A DNA stretch of 64,000 bases from Gracilimonas sp. (GTDB taxonomy: Bacteria; Bacteroidota; Rhodothermia; Balneolales; Balneolaceae), in contig NZ_JAVJQO010000004.1 of the NCBI RefSeq assembly GCF_040218225.1, positions 1 through 64,000 of the forward strand, given 5' to 3'. Under the pieces are notes generated by a model. The model made no database searches. It was given only the letters and a program-made list of their open reading frames with translations, and was not told where the DNA came from. Numbering within the stretch: position 1 is the stretch's first letter; every line of letters starts with the position of its first letter. Position numbers and translations under genes: made by a program. This document shows positions 36,416 through 45,707 of this stretch, piece by piece.

Positions 36416-36916
36416 CTAATTCTCTGCTTCTATGTCCGCAAACTCGCTGAAGCTTTGATCTAGGTAAGCATCAGTACCTACAAATTCGAGGATCTGCAGA
36501 TACATTTCTTCCGGAATAAACCCAGGCTGACCGGCTATAATCTCACCTTCTGAATCAAAGAAAATGAAGGTAGGTGTTCCAGTGATTCTCATCGCACGGC
36601 TGAACTGAATCTGGGTCATCTCCTGATCGCGGAACGTCAGCTTTTCATCTGACTCAATATCCATCCACACGGAATAGAAGTGCTCGTTGGTGATTTCCTG
36701 TACGGATTCCTGCGTAAACACTTCTTTTTCCATCTTCTTACAATAGGTGCACCATACAGCATTCGCATACACCAGCACTTTTTTATCATTTTGCTCAGCC
36801 AGTTCCAGTGCTTCCTCAAGAGGCTTCCAGTCAAACATATCAGGTCGGTTCTGAGCCTTTGCCATAGAGATAGCCGTGATATAAATCAGAAATACAGAAA
36901 AAATCTTATTGATCAT
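36416..36916 (-). CDS. Periplasmic thioredoxin-fold protein
   Basis: 166 residues with a signal peptide (ending AISMAKAQ). The thioredoxin fold has active site WCTYC (Cys56, Cys59) and the cis-proline in ITGTPTFIFF. The following SEGEIIAGQPGFIPEE completes the fold. It belongs to the thioredoxin_7/DUF255-like group, and may reduce or isomerise disulfides in exported proteins. It is convergent with the secreted-protein operon, with only about 25 bases between. Confidence 0.88.
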   Translation of the reverse strand: MINKIFSVFLIYITAISMAKAQNRPDMFDWKPLEEALELAEQNDKKVLVYANAVWCTYCKKMEKEVFTQESVQEITNEHFYSVWMDIESDEKLTFRDQEMTQIQFSRAMRITGTPTFIFFDSEGEIIAGQPGFIPEEMYLQILEFVGTDAYLDQSFSEFADIEAEN

Positions 36917-37020
36917 GAATATGGTTTTAAATGGTACACTCTTTTGATGAATCCAACGGAAGTTCTATTACGGAAAGTGTAATATTAAATTACATTTTAA
37001 TTCATTAAAAAAAGAAATTG

Positions 37021-37047
37021 AGTCATTCCCGTGAAAACGGGAATCTT
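37021..37047. repeat. dRS3-like palindrome
   Basis: GTCATTCCCGTGAAAACGGGAATC contains ATTCCCGT and ACGGGAAT around a GAAA loop. It resembles the ATTCCC-N8-GGGAAT unit known as dRS3 in Neisseria and similar units elsewhere. Its GTCATTC edge is shared with other palindromes in this window. Confidence 0.55.
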
Positions 37048-37166
37048 ATTGTCGACAGTAACTCGCGTTCAATGCCTATCCAAACAACTTGATTTCGGGC
37101 GTACGCCGCGAAATGACCGGCTAGTAACACAGAGATGAACCCTTATCTTAATCACTTGTTGTTTTT

Positions 37167-38294
37167 CTAAGATAAGGCTAATTCCAGGTCCGAAATAATA
37201 TCATCCGGATGTTCCAGCCCTACACTTAACCGGATCAGGTTATCCGGCGTCGGTGATTCTTCCCCCTCGCTGCTTTTTCGGTGCTCCCAGATGCTTTCAA
37301 TGCCCCCCAGACTGGTAGCCGCCTTAATCATTTCAGCTTTAGAAACAACTTTAATAGCATCTTCAGCCGTTCCCTTAATCAAAAATGAAATCATCCCTCC
37401 AAAATCATCCATTTGGGATTTTGCTATTTCATGTCCGGGGTGAGATTCTAATCCGGGATAGTAGACCACTTCTATTTTGGAGCGATCATTCAGAAACCGG
37501 GCTATTTTCCGGGCATTTTCGTTATGTGCTCTCATCCGGTAGGGAAAAGAACGAATACTACGGCTCAGCAGCCAGCAATCCTGAGGAGAAGGAACCGCTC
37601 CCTGCACCACTTGTATGGTTCTGATATGCTCAAATAGTTTCTCATTTCCTTTTGTAACCACCGCACCTCCTAAAATATCGCTATGTCCGCCCAGGTATTT
37701 TGTGGTAGAATGAATGACCACATCTGCTCCAAGTTCCAGCGGTCGCATATTGAAAGGCGTGGGCCAGGTATTATCCACAGCAGCAATCGCACCGTGTTTT
37801 TTGGCCCTCTTGCTGACCTCTACTACATCGGTAATCAGTAGTCTGGGATTTGATGGCGTTTCCATCCAAACCAGTTTTGTGTTTTTCTTCAGGGATGATG
37901 AAACCATCTCCAAATCCGTCATGTCAATAAAATCTACCTCGAGGTTCCAGCGCTCGGCAAATTCCCAGATCAGCTTGCGGGTGCCGAAATATACATCCTC
38001 GGGAACCAGCACATGCGCTCCCGATTCCATTGACTGAAACACCGACGATATGGCTGCGATCCCGGACGAAAAAGCCGCACAATGATCACCACTTTCCAAA
38101 TCCCTTATTACATTCTCGAGCTGAGCACGATTTGGGTTCGAATGACGGGTGTATTTCCAGTCGTCTTCCTGTCGGTCTGTTTTCCGATGCTCGTAAATGG
38201 TAGACATTTCAATTCCGGGGACAATCGGTTCATTTTCACCCTTCTGCTTTTTCATACTACCATGAATGGCTATGGTCTCAATATGCTTTTTCAT
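37167..38294 (-). CDS. Cystathionine gamma-synthase/lyase family PLP enzyme
   Basis: A 375-residue PLP-dependent enzyme of trans-sulfuration. The Schiff-base lysine is Lys199 in HSTTKYLGGHSD. SSGIAAISSVF, LVWMETPSNP and the C-terminal SLGGIESIWEHR are family hallmarks. The N-terminal YTRHSNPN contains the conserved Tyr/Arg phosphate-binding pair of the neighbouring subunit. MetB, MetC, CTH and MGL types cannot be separated with certainty by eye. It appears monocistronic. Confidence 0.92.
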   Translation of the reverse strand: MKKHIETIAIHGSMKKQKGENEPIVPGIEMSTIYEHRKTDRQEDDWKYTRHSNPNRAQLENVIRDLESGDHCAAFSSGIAAISSVFQSMESGAHVLVPEDVYFGTRKLIWEFAERWNLEVDFIDMTDLEMVSSSLKKNTKLVWMETPSNPRLLITDVVEVSKRAKKHGAIAAVDNTWPTPFNMRPLELGADVVIHSTTKYLGGHSDILGGAVVTKGNEKLFEHIRTIQVVQGAVPSPQDCWLLSRSIRSFPYRMRAHNENARKIARFLNDRSKIEVVYYPGLESHPGHEIAKSQMDDFGGMISFLIKGTAEDAIKVVSKAEMIKAATSLGGIESIWEHRKSSEGEESPTPDNLIRLSVGLEHPDDIISDLELALS

Positions 38295-38387
38295 TGCTGA
38301 TCTAAACTTTTCTGATTCAGTTTAAAATAAACAAAACTCTGGCACTCTCCGATTTGTTATCACAAGTAAAGTTTCCAAAAATTTCTA

Positions 38388-38516
38388 ATGAATACAGCTA
38401 ATTCGCCGATAAATGAACAAAATCAGAAATCAATGCAGACTGACTATTTTCGTTTGATTTTGGCCTGTGGTTTTGTTTCTATAGTCATCTGCTTTCTACT
38501 AAACAGGCTGAGGTAA
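38388..38516 (+). CDS. Small single-span membrane peptide (42 residues)
   Basis: A short frame of 42 codons begins MNTANSPINEQNQKSMQTDY. It continues into one hydrophobic helix (LILACGFVSIVICFLL) and ends NRLR, the positive-inside pattern expected of an N-out, C-in single-pass peptide. No strong ribosome-binding site is visible. It sits 49 bases before a membrane histidine kinase on the same strand. Unknown function; it may be a chance frame. Confidence 0.35.
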   Translation: MNTANSPINEQNQKSMQTDYFRLILACGFVSIVICFLLNRLR

Positions 38517-38565
38517 AAAAATATACTGTTGGTCGGTTTCATCATTTTTTATTGAATAAGGTTTA

Positions 38566-39861
38566 ATGACAAAGCTTTGGGAAAATTATAAACTGAGGGT
38601 GCGAAAAAACTGCATGGGCAGCGTTACGCGTTCTGATGGGTTAGATTATTGGCGGAATAAATTATTTGCCAATATTATCTTTTACCTTTTTCCTTTAGGA
38701 TTGACGGTCCTCATTGCTTCCGCTTTCGTGGTTTACTCACTTAATATTTGGTTTCTGACCATTGCATATATCGCTTTTGGTTTAGTCATTACCATTATCG
38801 CCTTGTTTCGAGGACTTAAAATCACCCATCGAAAATACCTTTTCATGACGCTCATTTATTCGGTTGCAACCATACTTATTTTCTTTATGGGAGAACTTGG
38901 AGCCGGACTTACTTACTTATTTGGAGCTACTGTATTTTCATTATTGATATTGCCCGCGAAAGCAGGTGTACTTACCATCTTCATCAATATTTTCATCTGC
39001 CTGATTCAAGCGGCCTTCATTCATAATCAGCTTGTGGATTATCCTCTCCGTGAAAGTCATCAGGTAGCTTCATGGCTGGCTATATCAGTCAATTCCATTT
39101 TACTGAGTATTGTTGCAGTGGTTTTTATGCCTAAACTCTTCAGCGGACTCCAGGAAACCATAGAAGTACAAAAAGATTTAAAACAAAATCTGTTGAATCA
39201 TCAGGATGAACTGGAGAATTCCCTGAAAGAGAAGAATATATTGCTTGCTGAAATTCATCATCGTGTTAAAAATAATCTGGCGGTGATTTCAGGGATGTTG
39301 CAAATACAGTCTTTTAAAGAAACGGATGATCGTATTCAGAAAAAGCTACTCGACAGTACGCTTCGAATTAAGTCGATGGCAAATATCCACGAGCAGCTTT
39401 ATCAATCCAACAGTTTTTCAAATATGGACTTTGACTCGGGGCTAAGAAATCTGGTTCATACCATTCTTGAAACGCTGGATAATCATTCCAAAATTGAACC
39501 TGAATTTAATATCGAGCCTATAAATCTAAATATAAATCAGGCCGTGCCGTGTTGTTTGATTGTTAATGAAGTGTTGACCAATTCAATCAAGCATGCATTC
39601 ACTGATAAACAGTCTGGATTGATTTCCATCAATCTCCATAAAAACAGACAGCACATTACGCTGAAAATTATGGATAATGGAGTTGGATTTACTGAAAATA
39701 CTGAGCAACAAAATCAGGATTCCCTGGGCATGGTTTTAATCCAAACTCTGGCTCAACAACTAGAAGCCGAGTATGAGTACAGATCCAGAGAATCAGAGAA
39801 TGGGGTTCTATTCAATTTAACCTTCAAGCTTATAGATATATCAGATGACCACCTTTCCTGA
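38566..39861 (+). CDS. Membrane histidine kinase of the HisKA_2 family
   Basis: 431 residues. About six transmembrane helices occupy residues 33-190 with short loops. A coiled linker follows (195-225). The HisKA_2 H-box is canonical: LLAEIHHRVKNNLAVISGML with His231 and His232. The ATPase has NEVLTNSIKHAF, DNGVGF and a SLGMVLIQTL lid. This class typically signals to ANTAR or PhyR-type or single-domain regulators. No regulator is adjacent. The membrane block may sense ligands within the bilayer. Confidence 0.9.
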   Translation: MTKLWENYKLRVRKNCMGSVTRSDGLDYWRNKLFANIIFYLFPLGLTVLIASAFVVYSLNIWFLTIAYIAFGLVITIIALFRGLKITHRKYLFMTLIYSVATILIFFMGELGAGLTYLFGATVFSLLILPAKAGVLTIFINIFICLIQAAFIHNQLVDYPLRESHQVASWLAISVNSILLSIVAVVFMPKLFSGLQETIEVQKDLKQNLLNHQDELENSLKEKNILLAEIHHRVKNNLAVISGMLQIQSFKETDDRIQKKLLDSTLRIKSMANIHEQLYQSNSFSNMDFDSGLRNLVHTILETLDNHSKIEPEFNIEPINLNINQAVPCCLIVNEVLTNSIKHAFTDKQSGLISINLHKNRQHITLKIMDNGVGFTENTEQQNQDSLGMVLIQTLAQQLEAEYEYRSRESENGVLFNLTFKLIDISDDHLS

Positions 39862-41097
39862 TCAGCTTCCTTTTCTGAGCGCTTTTATTCGCTCTAACAC
39901 CGGTGGGTGCGAATAGTTCAGAAAAACATAGAAAGAATGAGGAGTCAGGTTACTCAGGTTGTCTTTGGATAGTTGTTTTAGCGTTGAAACCATACTCTCA
40001 GGTTCACCGGTTGTTACTGCCGCGAATGCGTCGGCTTCAAATTCATGCTTACGCGAAATCATCTGCATAAACACAGATAATATCATATCAATAGGAGCGT
40101 ACAGCATCCCAAAGAAAATCAGACCAGCATATACTGACATTTGCTCCATATAAAAAGCATCAAACAGTCCCTGTGCATTCAGAAATACGGAAAGCAAAAA
40201 GAACAGCACTCCTGTCTGGGCTACGCTGGTAATCATCCCTTTGATAATGTGCTTTTTCTTGTAATGACCGATCTCATGAGCCAACACCGCCACTAATTCC
40301 TGAACGGTGTGATTTTCGATCAGCGTATCGTAGAGAGCAACCCTTTTATTTTTTCCAAAGCCTGTAAAAAAGGCATTGGATTTACTCGAGCGCCGGGAAC
40401 CATCAATCACAAATAAACCCTGAAGCGGAAAATCTACTTTCTCGGTATAATCTTCGATGGCAGTTCGTAACTCGCCCTCCTCAAGCAGAGTGAATTTGTT
40501 GAATAGCGGCATGATCCATGTCGGTGCCACATACTGCATAATCAATGTAAAGGCTGTTACCGCTCCCCAGGCATATAGCCAGGCTAAGTCTCCGGCATAC
40601 ATAAAAAACCACAAGATACCTGCCAGAAGGGGTGTTCCTATCAGCAGGCCAAGCCCCAGCCCTTTTACCATATCCAGAACGAATGTTTTTGGAGTCGTTT
40701 TGTTGAATCCGAATCGCTCTTCAATCACAAAGGTGGAATAAATACTAAAAGGCAGATTCAGGATGGTTTTGGCCATCAATAAAATCCCGATGTAGATAAG
40801 CCCGGTAATCAGCTCCCCAAAACCCCAAGCCCGTACAATTTGATCCAGCCAGTTGAAACCACCGGAAAACCAAAAACCTAAAACCAGCGCCAGGTCAAAA
40901 CCACCAGTAAGAAACCCAAATTTTGTTCTGACTTTCGTGTATTGCTGTGACTTGGCATACGTCTCTTCATCATATACTCCTTCAAATTCATCCGGCAGCT
41001 TTTTTGACAGAGATTTAAGATTCAGATAGTTGGACGTGATATCAAGAATAAAGTCGACAGCAATGGTTGCCAGTATAATAATAGCGTAAATATTCAC
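39862..41097 (-). CDS. M48 (Ste24/CAAX-type) membrane metalloprotease
   Basis: 411 residues with several transmembrane helices and the zinc motif VLAHEIGHYKKKH near residue 275. A third-ligand glutamate sits in SRKHEFEADAFAA. The N-terminal helices and the GSRRSSKSNAFFTGFG segment before the zinc motif are characteristic of Ste24-type CAAX prenyl protease 1, not HtpX. In bacteria such enzymes take part in membrane-protein quality control. It is convergent with the preceding kinase, stop to stop. Confidence 0.92.
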   Translation of the reverse strand: MNIYAIIILATIAVDFILDITSNYLNLKSLSKKLPDEFEGVYDEETYAKSQQYTKVRTKFGFLTGGFDLALVLGFWFSGGFNWLDQIVRAWGFGELITGLIYIGILLMAKTILNLPFSIYSTFVIEERFGFNKTTPKTFVLDMVKGLGLGLLIGTPLLAGILWFFMYAGDLAWLYAWGAVTAFTLIMQYVAPTWIMPLFNKFTLLEEGELRTAIEDYTEKVDFPLQGLFVIDGSRRSSKSNAFFTGFGKNKRVALYDTLIENHTVQELVAVLAHEIGHYKKKHIIKGMITSVAQTGVLFFLLSVFLNAQGLFDAFYMEQMSVYAGLIFFGMLYAPIDMILSVFMQMISRKHEFEADAFAAVTTGEPESMVSTLKQLSKDNLSNLTPHSFYVFLNYSHPPVLERIKALRKGS

Positions 41098-41172
41098 AGA
41101 TAATACTTTTTGAGTTCAGGCTAAAAATAGTCTGGCTAAAGATACTGATGTTTTACTGAGTTGACTAACTCT

Positions 41173-41622
41173 CTATTCTTTCACTGCGATTAAAACAGCC
41201 ACGTACTCTTTTTTTGAGGTCGCTTTTTCGGCCGATTCAGGATATGGATTTAATTCAATCAGGTTAAAGGTTATCCCGTTTATTGTTTCACTGTTTTGAT
41301 CATCGGGATGGGTATTTAGTTCTCTCACATATTCGACATTATCTATACTTACCACTAGCGTTACTTTTCCATTACCTTCCCAAACACAGTTCACATCAGC
41401 TGGGCAACGACTATCAGTTACACCTTTAAACTCAACGGTAATAGAATTGTCTGTATTGGAAAGGGCTTCTCCAAACGAAAGATTAAACGGTTCTCCTATC
41501 TCAAAATCAGTTTTGGACACCTTTGCGTTAGATGCTTCATCATTGCCAAAAAATGAACTTTCACAGGAATAAAGAACAACGCCTAGCACAAGCAGAATCA
41601 GTGTAACAAATATTTTTTTCAT
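41173..41622 (-). CDS. Putative lipoprotein with DSRCPxDVNCVWEG motif
   Basis: 149 residues from the ATG at 41622, preceded by TTGGAG; a TTG in frame four codons upstream is less likely. The lipoprotein signal peptide ends VVLYSC. The mature domain contains the two-cysteine segment DSRCPADVNCVWEGNG, which I recall in many uncharacterised Bacteroidota lipoproteins, followed by beta strands. Function is unknown. Confidence 0.75.
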   Translation of the reverse strand: MKKIFVTLILLVLGVVLYSCESSFFGNDEASNAKVSKTDFEIGEPFNLSFGEALSNTDNSITVEFKGVTDSRCPADVNCVWEGNGKVTLVVSIDNVEYVRELNTHPDDQNSETINGITFNLIELNPYPESAEKATSKKEYVAVLIAVKE

Positions 41623-41682
41623 GGGTGTCTCCAAATTTTAGAACTCAATAATATTAACGTTTCTGTAACCCATTTCATATGT

Positions 41683-42180
41683 CTACTCAGCATACGGGCT
41701 TTCATAATCTGAAGCCTTGTAAATCATTTTGTTTAGTTTTGTGAATAAGAAATTAATGGTTACCAGTATAAAGGTGGCTCCAACTCCCAAGATATATTGC
41801 TTAAGCGCAATGCTGATTCCGATACCTGCCGCCATCAAGATAGTGGCAGACGTTGTAAGGTACCGAACCCTGGTTTTTGACGTACTTTTGAGGATCGTCC
41901 CAGCTCCTATGAAACTTACTCCAACAATCACAGCGTGAAGCATTCGTATCGGGTCTACCCCAAAACTTTCGGTCCCCGCAAGTGTGCTGAAATCATTAAC
42001 CACTACTCGCCCCAGCGACACCAATAACGCTGCAGAACCAGCAATAATCATGTTCGTTCTAAGTCCTGCTGGCTTCTGCTTCCATTCCCGCTCCAGTCCT
42101 AATATGCCTCCTAATACCAAAGCGATACTCACGTCCATCAATATATACGATTGTGCCAGTAAATCCATAATTCTAATCAC
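41683..42180 (-). CDS. MgtC/SapB-family membrane protein
   Basis: 165 residues with four to five helices. The family signature is visible: ALVLGGILGLEREWKQKPAGLRTNMIIAG at 20-47, then HAVIVGVSFIGAGTILKS around residue 90. Only the membrane domain is present; the C-terminal ACT-like domain of Salmonella MgtC is missing, as in many short SapB-type members. The proposed role is in Mg2+ homeostasis or pH stress. The first five codons could be skipped, starting at MDLLAQSY. Confidence 0.88.
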   Translation of the reverse strand: MIRIMDLLAQSYILMDVSIALVLGGILGLEREWKQKPAGLRTNMIIAGSAALLVSLGRVVVNDFSTLAGTESFGVDPIRMLHAVIVGVSFIGAGTILKSTSKTRVRYLTTSATILMAAGIGISIALKQYILGVGATFILVTINFLFTKLNKMIYKASDYESPYAE

Positions 42181-42362
42181 TTAAGGTTGCTGATTTGTTT
42201 CCTATTGTTATAAAACACTGAACCCGGCATTTGTTCCTTAATACTGGAAAATGCCTATTGGAGCTATAGAGAATAACAAATTAGTTTAATGTTAAACTAT
42301 TGAATGATTAATTGTATCTTATGGTTGAGATAAGCAAACGAAACAATTAAAACTTCAGAACA

Positions 42363-43310
42363 ATGAAACATCACAAAGGAATACATCACATTACGGTGCT
42401 TGCAGGAGATGCTCAACGAAATGCAGAGTTTTATACTCATATACTTGGAATGAGGCTGGTCAAGAAGTCAGTAAATCAAGACGATCCGGGAACCTATCAC
42501 CTGTTTTATGGAAATCAATCAGCTAATCCGGGATCAAGCTTAACTTTTTTCCCCTGGCCTAATGCTGTACAGGGTAAGCCTGGAACAGGAGAAGTTGTGA
42601 ATGTGGGACTTCAGGTTCCAGAAGGAACACGAGATTACTGGGAAGTTAGGTTGAGTGAAAATGATGTTAAGTATAATGTGGTAGATGTATTCGGAAGAAC
42701 GGCTCTTCGATTCCAGGATCCGGATGGATTGGAACTGGATTTGGTGTTTGAAGGTGATGCCAAAGACAAAGTTGATAATGTAGATTATGTGGTTCCTTTC
42801 GACAAAACCATCCAGGGTTTTTGGGGAGCACGCATGAAACTGACTGAGCGGGAGCACACTGAGAAACTCATTTATGAGTTATTTGAGTTTGAGGAAAAGG
42901 CTCAGGAAGGAAATCAGTATTTATATCAAACTGATGCCCCAATAGGTCATTCTGTAATCATTGAAGTTGTAAATGCCCCTGTTCATGGTCAAAATGGACG
43001 CGGCATTGTACATCACATTGCATTTCGCGCAGAGAATAAAGAAGAACTGGATCAGCTTCGACAAGAAGTAGGCGGACGTGGTTTACACCCAACTCAAATT
43101 ATTGACCGGCATTGGTTCAATTCCGTGTACTACAGAATCCCAGCCGGAGTGCTTTTTGAAATGGCATCTGATGACCCGGGTTATACCGTAGATGAAGAGT
43201 TCGAACAATTGGGTGAACACCTGATTCTTCCTCCATGGCTGGAGAATAAGCGGGATCGTATTGAACAAATACTGCCGGAAATTAAGGTTCACAAACAATC
43301 GGCATCTTAA
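42363..43310 (+). CDS. Ring-cleaving dioxygenase / glyoxalase-superfamily protein (MhqO-like)
   Basis: 315 residues made of two VOC (vicinal oxygen chelate) modules, about 1-150 and 150-300. Metal-ligand positions are GIHHITVLAGD at the start, LRFQDPDGLELDLVFE at the end of module 1, VHHIAFRAEN in module 2 and a carboxylate in GVLFEMASDDPG. This is the layout of MhqO/MhqA/MhqE, Fe-dependent dioxygenases linked to hydroquinone resistance in Bacillus. The next gene is an MhqD-like esterase, the same pairing. A terminator follows, so it may form its own transcript. Confidence 0.88.
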   Translation: MKHHKGIHHITVLAGDAQRNAEFYTHILGMRLVKKSVNQDDPGTYHLFYGNQSANPGSSLTFFPWPNAVQGKPGTGEVVNVGLQVPEGTRDYWEVRLSENDVKYNVVDVFGRTALRFQDPDGLELDLVFEGDAKDKVDNVDYVVPFDKTIQGFWGARMKLTEREHTEKLIYELFEFEEKAQEGNQYLYQTDAPIGHSVIIEVVNAPVHGQNGRGIVHHIAFRAENKEELDQLRQEVGGRGLHPTQIIDRHWFNSVYYRIPAGVLFEMASDDPGYTVDEEFEQLGEHLILPPWLENKRDRIEQILPEIKVHKQSAS

Positions 43311-43326
43311 TTCAATTACATGTTTA

Positions 43327-43362
43327 AGCAGGGGCATAAGATTTTGTGCCGCTGCTGTTTTT
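43327..43362 (+). terminator. Likely terminator after the MhqO-like gene
   Basis: AGCAG-G-GGCA and TGCC-G-CTGCT form an interrupted stem around a 10-base loop, followed by GTTTTT. It lies just after the stop of the dioxygenase gene. Confidence 0.65.
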
Positions 43363-43399
43363 AAAAGGAAACAAAGTTTAATTCTACCAAATCACATCC

Positions 43400-44068
43400 A
43401 TGAGTTTATTCAGAGTAAAAGATGACACCAATTTTGATGGGCCTCATCAGGCCACACAAATAGCCACAGCTGGCGTACCTGCTTCTGAAGCCGATACAGC
43501 CATGATTATGATTCACGGCCGGGGCGCGAGTGCCCCCAGTATATTGGAACTGGCTTCTCATTTCGAAACTGATCAGAAAATAGCCTACCGTGCCCCTCAG
43601 GCAAACGGACATACGTGGTACCCTTATTCATTTATGGCGCCCACTAACCAAAATGAGCCGGGATTATCTTCAGGCCTCCAAAAAATCTTTGATATCATCG
43701 AAGAGCTGGAATCCGAAGGTATATCTAAAGAGCATATTTACCTGCTCGGTTTCTCTCAGGGCGCATGTCTGGCTTCAGAATTTATAGCCCGACATCCTTC
43801 AAAATATGCCGGACTCATTGCACTTAGTGGAGGCGTTATTGGTGACTCTGTCGACTACGACCAATACACCGGAGACTTAAACGGAACTCCTGCATTTTTG
43901 GGATGCAGTGATGTAGATCCACATATTCCCAAAGAGCGCGTCAATGAAACGGAAGAAGTGTTGAAAAAATTAGGCGCAAGAGTTACGAAAAAGCTCTACC
44001 CGGGCATGGGACACCTTGTGAATGAAGATGAGATCAAGCATATTAATGCCTTATTAAATTCAAAATGA
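43400..44068 (+). CDS. Alpha/beta hydrolase, phospholipase/carboxylesterase family (MhqD-like)
   Basis: 222 residues. The nucleophile elbow is LLGFSQGACLA (Ser about residue 118). The family's MIMIHGRGASAPSIL start provides the oxyanion hole, and the catalytic Asp and His lie in GCSDVDPHIP and YPGMGHLVNEDE. No signal peptide, so cytoplasmic. In Bacillus, MhqD-type esterases are induced by hydroquinones alongside MhqO. Here it directly follows the MhqO-like gene. Confidence 0.9.
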   Translation: MSLFRVKDDTNFDGPHQATQIATAGVPASEADTAMIMIHGRGASAPSILELASHFETDQKIAYRAPQANGHTWYPYSFMAPTNQNEPGLSSGLQKIFDIIEELESEGISKEHIYLLGFSQGACLASEFIARHPSKYAGLIALSGGVIGDSVDYDQYTGDLNGTPAFLGCSDVDPHIPKERVNETEEVLKKLGARVTKKLYPGMGHLVNEDEIKHINALLNSK

Positions 44069-44071
44069 AAG

Positions 44072-44116
44072 ATGAAAAATTAAAAATTGACCGGAAGCCT
44101 ATTTTTAATTTTTCAT
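44072..44116. repeat. AT-rich perfect palindrome, first copy
   Basis: ATGAAAAATTAAAAAT at 44072-44087 and its exact complement at 44101-44116 flank a 13-base GC-richer loop (TGACCGGAAGCCT). An outer ATTCAAAATG / CATTTTGAAT pairing is also available. It sits in the 70-base gap between the esterase and the antiporter. A related palindrome is at 47881-47959. Confidence 0.7.
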
Positions 44117-44138
44117 TTTGAATCTTTAATTCACAAAA

Positions 44139-45707
44139 ATGGAAATTCTTTGGCTGGCGGCAGCTTATATTTTAGGGATGGCTGTATCGCGACTTAAGCT
44201 GCCGCCGTTGGTAGGTTTTTTAGGCGCTGGTATAGCCTTGTCTCTTTTCGGATTTGAAACCACTGATACGCTCCACGAAATCGGACACCTGGGCGTATTG
44301 TTTTTACTCTTTACTGTTGGGTTACATCTTCGGCTAAAGAGTATTTTACGACCTGAAGTATTGGGTGCGGGAGGAATCCATCTGGCACTGACCGCAGGTA
44401 TTTTTGCGCTGATTGCATCATTCTTTGGGTTCGACCTTACACAATCTATCATCATCGGTATCCTGCTTGGTTTTTCGAGTACCGTACTTGCAGCCAAGGC
44501 TTTGGAAGATCGCGGTGAGTTAGGAGCATTCCACGCAAGGGTTTCCATAGGTATTTTGATTTTGCAGGATATCGTAGCCATTGCTTTGCTTGCTTTAACT
44601 GGCGGAGGCGCTCCTTCAATCTGGGGTTTAGCCCTGCTGGCTCTGCCTCTTTTCCGGCCACTATTAATTAAAGCACTCGTTGCCAGCGGACATGATGAAC
44701 TTCAGCTTTTATTCGCCCTTATTTTAGCTATTGGAGGAGGCGCGCTTTTTGAAGTAGTTGGCCTTTCATCTGAATTGGGAGCATTGGTTGCTGGTGCTTT
44801 GCTTTCCGGACATAAGTTAGCCGATGAGCTTACTCATAAATTATGGGGGCTTAAAGAAGCCTTCCTCGTTGGATTTTTCCTGGAAGTAGGGCTTGCCGGT
44901 TTGCCCGGGTATAATGAGCTGATTTTCTGCCTGGTGATTTTGGCTTTACTCCCCATTAAATCTGTACTGTACTTCTTTTTGCTGGTGGGCTTTAAGCTGC
45001 GTTCCAGAAACTCATTTTTAGTAACCACAACTCTGACCTCATACAGTGAATTTACCCTGATTGCCGGAATTGTGGCTGTCTCGGGAGGCTTCATCCCTGA
45101 AACCGTTGTAACCAGTTTTGCCCTGCTTGTGGCTGTTTCCTATGCCATCAATGCACCACTTTCTGCTAATGTAAATGCATTATGGAGCCGTTTTGAACTC
45201 TCACTTCTTACATACGAACGTGATGTCAAGCATCCCGGGCAGCAAGTCATATCACTTGGGAGTGCCAATTATCTTGTAGTCGGAATGGGACAAGCCGGTT
45301 CATCAGCCTACGAATACTTAAAATATTATGGACATAAAGTAATCGGAATGGATGCTGACCCGGCCAAAATCGAAGAAAACATTCAAAGCAAAAGGCGAGT
45401 GGTTTATGGTGATGCCCGTGACCCTGAGCTTTGGGAAAATATCAATCTTTCTAATGTGAAAGCTATCATGCTGGCCATCCCAAATCCCGGCACAAAAGTA
45501 GAAGCCACTAAATTACTGCGTCAATATGGCTATCAGGGAGATGTTGTAGCGTTGACCATGAGAAGTGATGAGCACAAGGCTCTTCGTGAAGCCGGGGCAA
45601 CAGCCGTTTGTCTGCCTATGTCTCAGGCTGGTAAAAAACTGGCTGAACTTAGTCTTGAAGAAGGTCGCTCAGAAAGCACTTCCTTAAACCTGACTTTCGA
45701 CCGATGA
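44139..45707 (+). CDS. Kef-type cation:proton antiporter with TrkA-N domain
   Basis: 522 residues. About twelve helices (1-345) form the Na+/H+-exchanger core, starting with a LKLPPLVGFLGAGIALSLFG segment and including LLFLLFTVGLHLRLKS-type sequence. A RCK/TrkA-N nucleotide-binding domain (about 370-505) has VGMGQAGSSAYEYL and acidic MDADP at the end of strand 2. Layout matches the KefB/C and YbaL families. KefB/C release K+ and acidify the cytoplasm when electrophile-glutathione adducts bind, which fits the MhqO/MhqD neighbours. Its stop overlaps the next ATG (ATGA). Confidence 0.92.
   Translation: MEILWLAAAYILGMAVSRLKLPPLVGFLGAGIALSLFGFETTDTLHEIGHLGVLFLLFTVGLHLRLKSILRPEVLGAGGIHLALTAGIFALIASFFGFDLTQSIIIGILLGFSSTVLAAKALEDRGELGAFHARVSIGILILQDIVAIALLALTGGGAPSIWGLALLALPLFRPLLIKALVASGHDELQLLFALILAIGGGALFEVVGLSSELGALVAGALLSGHKLADELTHKLWGLKEAFLVGFFLEVGLAGLPGYNELIFCLVILALLPIKSVLYFFLLVGFKLRSRNSFLVTTTLTSYSEFTLIAGIVAVSGGFIPETVVTSFALLVAVSYAINAPLSANVNALWSRFELSLLTYERDVKHPGQQVISLGSANYLVVGMGQAGSSAYEYLKYYGHKVIGMDADPAKIEENIQSKRRVVYGDARDPELWENINLSNVKAIMLAIPNPGTKVEATKLLRQYGYQGDVVALTMRSDEHKALREAGATAVCLPMSQAGKKLAELSLEEGRSESTSLNLTFDR

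Noticed and set aside
38295-38387. SAM or cobalamin riboswitch before the trans-sulfuration gene
   Set aside because: The 93 bases upstream on the minus strand do not show the expected conserved blocks, and I see no strong helix.
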